Shown here: positions 60,061 through 64,000 of the stretch, in pieces
How positions within the stretch are numbered: position 1 is the stretch's first letter
How the letters are laid out: every line of letters begins with the position of its first letter
From: Mycolicibacterium tusciae JS617
GTDB lineage: Bacteria; Actinomycetota; Actinomycetes; Mycobacteriales; Mycobacteriaceae
Direction: 5' to 3'
Assembly: GCF_000243415.2 (NCBI RefSeq)
Contig: NZ_KI912270.1
Span: 2,976,001-3,040,000 of the forward strand
DNA length: 64,000 nucleotides
Notes under the pieces: model-generated
The model's input: the letters and a program-made list of their open reading frames with translations, nothing else
Told to the model about the DNA's origin: nothing
Database searches by the model: none
Position numbers and translations under genes: made by a program

Positions 60061-61529
60061 CTATTCAGGATATTTTAAAACTGCTGCGTGCGCGGTGGGT
60101 GATCATCCTCGCCACTACGGCGCTTGTCGTGTTAGGCGCCGCGGCGGTCAACTTTCTCACGACTCCGCTCTACCAGGCCACAACGCGGCTCTTCGTGTCC
60201 ACAACGTCGGGGACATCGGCTTCCGAGATATACCAGGGCAATCGCTTCTCTCAGGAGCGAGTGGTCTCGTATACCCAGCTGGTGATGGGTGAGACATTGG
60301 CTCAGCGCACAATCGACAAACTTGGCCTCGATACGGACGCAAAAGCTCTACAAGCGAACGTCACCGCGAGCTCGAAACTCGATACAGTGCTGATAGATGT
60401 AGCAGTCGTTGACGAATCACCAGTCCGCGCACGCGACATCGCCGATGCACTGTCCGATGAATTCGTCGTCATGGTGCGCGAATTGGAGACTCCAGAGACG
60501 GGAATGCCGCCGGACGCACGCGTCATTGTCGAACAACGGGCATCGATTCCGACAGTCCCCGTATCCCCGAAAACAACACGCAACCTTGCCGTTGGGTTAG
60601 CCCTCGGCGTGCTGTTGGGTGTCGGTCTTGCGTTTCTCCGCGATCTGCTCGACAACACCGTAAAGGACCGAACGAATCTCGAAGAGATCACCGGTGTCTC
60701 TGTCGTCGGCAGTATTCCGCTCGATAAGGAACGCCGGAAGAATCCGGCGAAGTCTCTTGACAACGACAACTCGGCATTTGCTGAATCTTTTCGCAAACTC
60801 CGTACTAACCTGCAGTTCCTGGCGGTAGACAATCCGCCACGCGTAATCGTTGTCACCAGCTCGATGCCGAGCGAGGGCAAATCTACGACGGCGATCAATA
60901 TTGCCCTTGCCTTGGCCGAAAACGAACATACGGTGGCGTTAGTGGATGGCGATCTCCGTCGTCCCCGCCTCGACAAATACCTCGGTCTTGTCGGCTCGGT
61001 CGGCTTCAGCACGGTGCTGGCTGGCCGAGCGTCGCTCAATGATGTCCTGCAGAAGACAGCGTTCCCGGGAGTGACCGTACTGACCTCGGGTGCAGTTCCA
61101 CCGAACCCGAGCGAATTACTCGGGTCCTTGGCTGCCAAGAATCTGCTCGATGAGTTGCGTGCCCATTTCGATTTTGTCGTGATCGACTCATCGCCGCTGC
61201 TGGCGGTAACCGACGCCGCAATCCTGTCGGCTGGCGCTGACGGCGTGCTGATCGTGGCGCGGTACGGGGAGACAAAACGCGAGCAACTCGCGCATGCGGT
61301 TGGAAATCTTAGAAGTGTCGGCGCTCCACTGCTCGGCGCGGTATTCACGATTACGCCCGCGCGCGGAGGCGCGTCATACAGCTATAGCTATTACGGCTAC
61401 GGCGATGGCCCAACACAGTCGAGTTCCTCCGGTGCGGCTGGTCGTAATGTCGCTCTGTGGCGTCGGCGACGGAACCGGCAGGCGCGCCATAGCGAACCCG
61501 CAAACTCAACAACCCATGACGGACTCTAA
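60057..61529 (+). CDS. Wzz-domain bacterial tyrosine autokinase (CpsD/CapB fusion type)
   Basis: A 490-residue polysaccharide co-polymerase with kinase. Wzz domain with transmembrane helices near residues 14–36 and 180–200 (LAVGLALGVLLGVGLAFL); P-loop kinase domain with Walker A SSMPSEGKSTTA (near residue 275), Walker A' VALVDGDLRRP and Walker B FVVIDSSPL; a Tyr-rich tail SYSYSYYGYG (near residue 445) for autophosphorylation. It controls chain length of an exopolysaccharide. The GTG start overlaps the stop of the broken DUF4012 gene (GTGA), so its translation probably depended on that gene. Confidence 0.92.
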   Translation: MTIQDILKLLRARWVIILATTALVVLGAAAVNFLTTPLYQATTRLFVSTTSGTSASEIYQGNRFSQERVVSYTQLVMGETLAQRTIDKLGLDTDAKALQANVTASSKLDTVLIDVAVVDESPVRARDIADALSDEFVVMVRELETPETGMPPDARVIVEQRASIPTVPVSPKTTRNLAVGLALGVLLGVGLAFLRDLLDNTVKDRTNLEEITGVSVVGSIPLDKERRKNPAKSLDNDNSAFAESFRKLRTNLQFLAVDNPPRVIVVTSSMPSEGKSTTAINIALALAENEHTVALVDGDLRRPRLDKYLGLVGSVGFSTVLAGRASLNDVLQKTAFPGVTVLTSGAVPPNPSELLGSLAAKNLLDELRAHFDFVVIDSSPLLAVTDAAILSAGADGVLIVARYGETKREQLAHAVGNLRSVGAPLLGAVFTITPARGGASYSYSYYGYGDGPTQSSSSGAAGRNVALWRRRRNRQARHSEPANSTTHDGL

Positions 61530-62049
61530 TTTTTCGACTCGAACGGCCCTTCAATGGGTTGGAACCGCCGTCACTACTGACCGCGTCTTCTCAGCAGCGT
61601 TGGCGATCGATTGACTGGTGGTCGAATTAGGCCTGCAGGTCGGTACGGCGAAGCCACACGGTGCTGCCGAGTTGCGCCAATTCTCCACGGCATCGGGAAC
61701 ACCGCTGCAATGCGTGGCGCTGATGTCAGTCATGATGGCTTTGCCGCGGCGCCAATAGGGATGGGCGTAGGGGCGATCATGCGTTGGTAAAAGCGCCAAC
61801 ACAACACAACATAATCGACGGCGAGATGGTTGTCATCAGCGAAGACGCGAGGCGATCAGCAACGCAAGCTGGACTATCCAGCGCGAAGAAAATCGACCAA
61901 TTCCGCCTTGTCGCTGCTCGGCAGCGCGACCAAGTCTGTTTGCATCCATTGCGCGTAGCCGTTAGCGCACGCAGCGCCGAACCAATATCAGAACCGAACC
62001 CTCGATAAATCATTTCCGGGGCCGCGCGCGGGCCGCGCGCCCGGTTGAC
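61530..62049. other. gene-poor stretch between the tyrosine kinase and the ISL3 element
   Basis: Only short frames, none with a recognisable domain. A tandem 11-bp GGGCCGCGCGC pair (62019–62040) ends next to the ISL3 target duplication CGGTTGAC (62042–62049). The rest may be degraded coding sequence of the polysaccharide region; not identifiable. Confidence 0.5.
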
Positions 62050-63516
62050 GGCTCTTCGATTTTAATGGGGCAGTTGTGATTTCGCTCTCGTAGGGCGTGT
62101 CGCTGCATGGGGAGGCCCTTGGTCTTCCGAAGTCTGAAAGTTGCGAAGCATTCAGGCTGACGAAGGGAACCAAGGGCCGTGTCCGACGGTACGACATTGT
62201 TGTTTGGGCTGCCAGGAGTGCGGGTTGAGCGTGTCGAGCGCTGGGCCGACGGGACGCGAGTAGTGCACGCGGTGACCGCGAGCGAGTCCGCGGCGGCGTG
62301 CCCGTCGTGTGGGGTGTTGTCCACCTCGGTGAAGGCCCGAGTCGCCACCGCACCGAAGGATATCCCCTACGGTGAAGCGCGAATCATGCTGCGGTGGCAC
62401 AAGACCCGGTGGCGTTGCCGGGAGGACTACTGTGAACGCGGGTCCTTCACCGAGTCCATCGCGCAGGTGCCGGCGCGGGCCCGCACAACTCTGCGGTTGC
62501 GCACTCAGGTCGGTGCGGCGATCGGGGATGCGGCCCGTTCTGTGGCCGAGGTCGCAAACAGCCACGGCGTGTCGTGGCCGACCGCGCACCGCGCGTTCGT
62601 CGCCCACGCCGAGTCGCTGCTAGTCGAACCGCAGCCCACCGCGGTGCTGGGCATCGATGAGACCCGCCGCGGAAAGCCCAGGTGGGAACACTGCGCGGTG
62701 ACGCAGGGGTGGGTGCGGGTGGACCCGTGGGACACCGGGTTCGTCGACCTGGCCGGCGATCAGGGCCTGCTGGGGCAACGGGAAGGCCGCACCGGCGCAG
62801 CGGTCATCGACTGGCTCTCTGAGCGCACCGAAGCCTTCCGCGCGGGCGTGGCCTACGTGGCCATCGACCCGGCCGCGGTCTACGCGACAGCGATCCGCAC
62901 ACCCGGCTTGTTGCCCAACGCGACGATCGTGGTCGATCACTTCCACCTGGTGAAGCTCGGCAACGACGCGGTGACCAAGGTGCGTCAACGGGTCACCTGG
63001 GATCTACGTGAGCGTCGTGGTCGCAAGATCGACCCGGAATGGGCCAACCGGCGACGGTTGCTGCGCGCTCGGGAACGCCTGTCGGGCAAGAGTTTCGCCA
63101 AAATGTGGAACGCCCTCATCGCCGCTGACGACACCGGTCAGATCCTCTCAGCGTGGATCGCCAAGGAAGAACTGCGCACCCTGCTGTCCACCGTGCGCGT
63201 CGGCGGCGACCCGCACCTGACCCGGCACCGCCTGCACCGGTTCCTGTCCTGGTGCATCGATTCGCAGATCCCGGAGCTGCTGACCCTGGCCACCACCGTG
63301 GACACCTGGTGGCCCGAGATCAACGCCTTCATCGCCACCGGCATCACCAACGCCGGCACCGAGGGCTACAACCGGCTCGTCAAGCAGGTCAAACGCACAG
63401 CGTGCGGGTTCAGAAACACAGAAAACTCGGCCCGCCGGATACGCTTCCACTGCACCCGCAAACAGCGGGCCGCAACCCAGACATCATGCTGATTGCCCGC
63501 TCAAAATCGAAGAGCC
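62050..63516 (+). mobile_element. ISL3-family insertion sequence (1467 bp)
   Basis: Terminal inverted repeats of about 23 bp: GGCTCTTCGATTTT is identical at both ends, followed by similar bases. An 8-bp target duplication CGGTTGAC flanks it (62042–62049 and 63517–63524), the size known for ISL3 elements. It carries one intact transposase gene, so it looks recent and possibly active. Confidence 0.93.
62179..63492 (+). CDS. ISL3-family transposase
   Basis: A 437-residue DDE transposase. N-terminal zinc finger (AACPSCGVLS, CREDYCERGSF), HTH at about residues 105–135 (SVAEVANSHGVSWPTAHRAF) and catalytic residues in LGIDETRRGK (Asp), VAIDPAAVYA (Asp) and NAGTEGYNRLVKQVKRTACG (Glu). Intact. Starts at the GTG/ATG near 62179 with AAGGGA upstream. 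Confidence 0.95.
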   Translation: MSDGTTLLFGLPGVRVERVERWADGTRVVHAVTASESAAACPSCGVLSTSVKARVATAPKDIPYGEARIMLRWHKTRWRCREDYCERGSFTESIAQVPARARTTLRLRTQVGAAIGDAARSVAEVANSHGVSWPTAHRAFVAHAESLLVEPQPTAVLGIDETRRGKPRWEHCAVTQGWVRVDPWDTGFVDLAGDQGLLGQREGRTGAAVIDWLSERTEAFRAGVAYVAIDPAAVYATAIRTPGLLPNATIVVDHFHLVKLGNDAVTKVRQRVTWDLRERRGRKIDPEWANRRRLLRARERLSGKSFAKMWNALIAADDTGQILSAWIAKEELRTLLSTVRVGGDPHLTRHRLHRFLSWCIDSQIPELLTLATTVDTWWPEINAFIATGITNAGTEGYNRLVKQVKRTACGFRNTENSARRIRFHCTRKQRAATQTSC

Positions 63517-63576
63517 CGGTTGACAACGAAATCACGTCGATAACTTCGAAACCGTTGTTTTCGAAATTTCGCCGTG

Positions 63577-64000
63577 CTACGTCGGTACCAGAGCCGACAT
63601 AAACCGAATGGAGTGCCCAGCATCTTCAAGCCGGCGCTCTACCTCCGCGTCGCGCGACCACTCGAGATACATCAACCTGATTCGGTGACTCTTCAATGCC
63701 CACTCGGCGCCCTCGAGCAATTGAGATTCGGCCACTTGCACGTCGACCTTCAGGAATCGATAACCTGTTCGCCTAATTCGAAGTCTAGAGTGGTTGTTTC
63801 GACGCGCATGACCGTCACACCGCGCTTGCGCATCAGGGTCGACAATCCAACTGAAGCGTAGTTGCCGAGTTTGGTAATGAGCGATGTTCCGATTTTGCCA
63901 ACCGCTGAGTAGCCGTCTTGATCTTCCCACCCTGGTTCGCTTCCCTGGACAGTCGATCCGACAATAAACGTCGTTCGCCCCGCCCACATGCGACAGCTTT
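63577..64000 (-). pseudogene. FkbM family methyltransferase, frameshifted, continuing beyond the window
   Basis: Two minus-strand frames together read as the end of an FkbM SAM-methyltransferase: ...TTLDFELGEQVID from the frame ending at 63750, then FLKVDVQVAESQLLEGAEWA, VDVQ-type core, and WSRDAEVERRLEDAGHSI from the other. The join is at a T-run near 63760; one missing T restores VIDFLKVDVQ. FkbM enzymes methylate sugars or lipids of surface polymers, which suits the neighbouring polysaccharide genes. The 5' part lies outside the window, so the whole gene cannot be judged. Confidence 0.72.

Overview
The window is high-GC actinobacterial DNA from a mycobacterium, most likely a non-tuberculosis, Mycolicibacterium-type species. 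The evidence is a set of gene blocks that match, from memory of the M. tuberculosis H37Rv map, one conserved neighbourhood read in reverse: echA5–PaaX regulator–echA4–fadE8, end (endonuclease IV), rpoC–rpoB, mkl/mceG, rplL–rplJ, ROK kinase, 'FabD2', GH38 alpha-mannosidase, an ABC1/UbiB kinase, lipG and mycolic-acid methyltransferases of the mmaA group. A mycothiol-dependent enzyme family member, PE-PPE and DUF3060 proteins and an F420-type oxidoreductase fit the same assignment.

Layout. 1–3.7 kb: the start of a large FtsK-like protein (cut by the window edge), a TetR regulator, an LprB/LprC-type lipoprotein pair and a DUF3060 pair. 3.7–10.5 kb: a minus-strand lipid catabolism run (two crotonases, PaaX-type regulator, AidB-type acyl-CoA dehydrogenase), a hydrolase, a PAP2 membrane protein and endonuclease IV. 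10.6–13.0 kb: a two-domain membrane-protein gene split by an IS481-family element with a 17-bp target duplication. 13.1–28.1 kb: housekeeping core with rpoC, rpoB, an exported esterase with acidic repeats, mceG, rplL and rplJ with its L10 leader. 28–35.5 kb: a tightly packed minus-strand operon (EEP nuclease/phosphatase, alpha-mannosidase, SurA_N-like 'FabD2', ROK kinase, LLM oxidoreductase). 35.5–46.7 kb: accessory genes (nucleotidyltransferase, MerR, SDR, SnoaL-like, DUF2786, VapBC, WYL regulator divergent from two DinB genes and a hydrolase) and an IS110-family element. 46.8–52.1 kb: MpaB-type oxygenase, UbiB kinase, LipG, two mycolic acid cyclopropane/methyl transferases. 52.1–64 kb: a PE-PPE hydrolase, then a decayed cell-surface polysaccharide region with an intact and a broken DUF4012 gene, a Wzz/tyrosine autokinase, an ISL3 element with 8-bp target duplication and a frameshifted FkbM methyltransferase.

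The most interesting signal is the IS110-family element at 44041–45555. It sits exactly inside one copy of an 82-bp, 19-bp-terminal-inverted-repeat (REP-like) sequence that occurs three times in the window. Its non-coding left end carries what looks like a bridge (guide) RNA: an 8-bp stem encloses a 9-nt match to the left target plus core CT, and a second segment carries a 10-nt match to the right donor end and a 7-nt complement to the left donor end.
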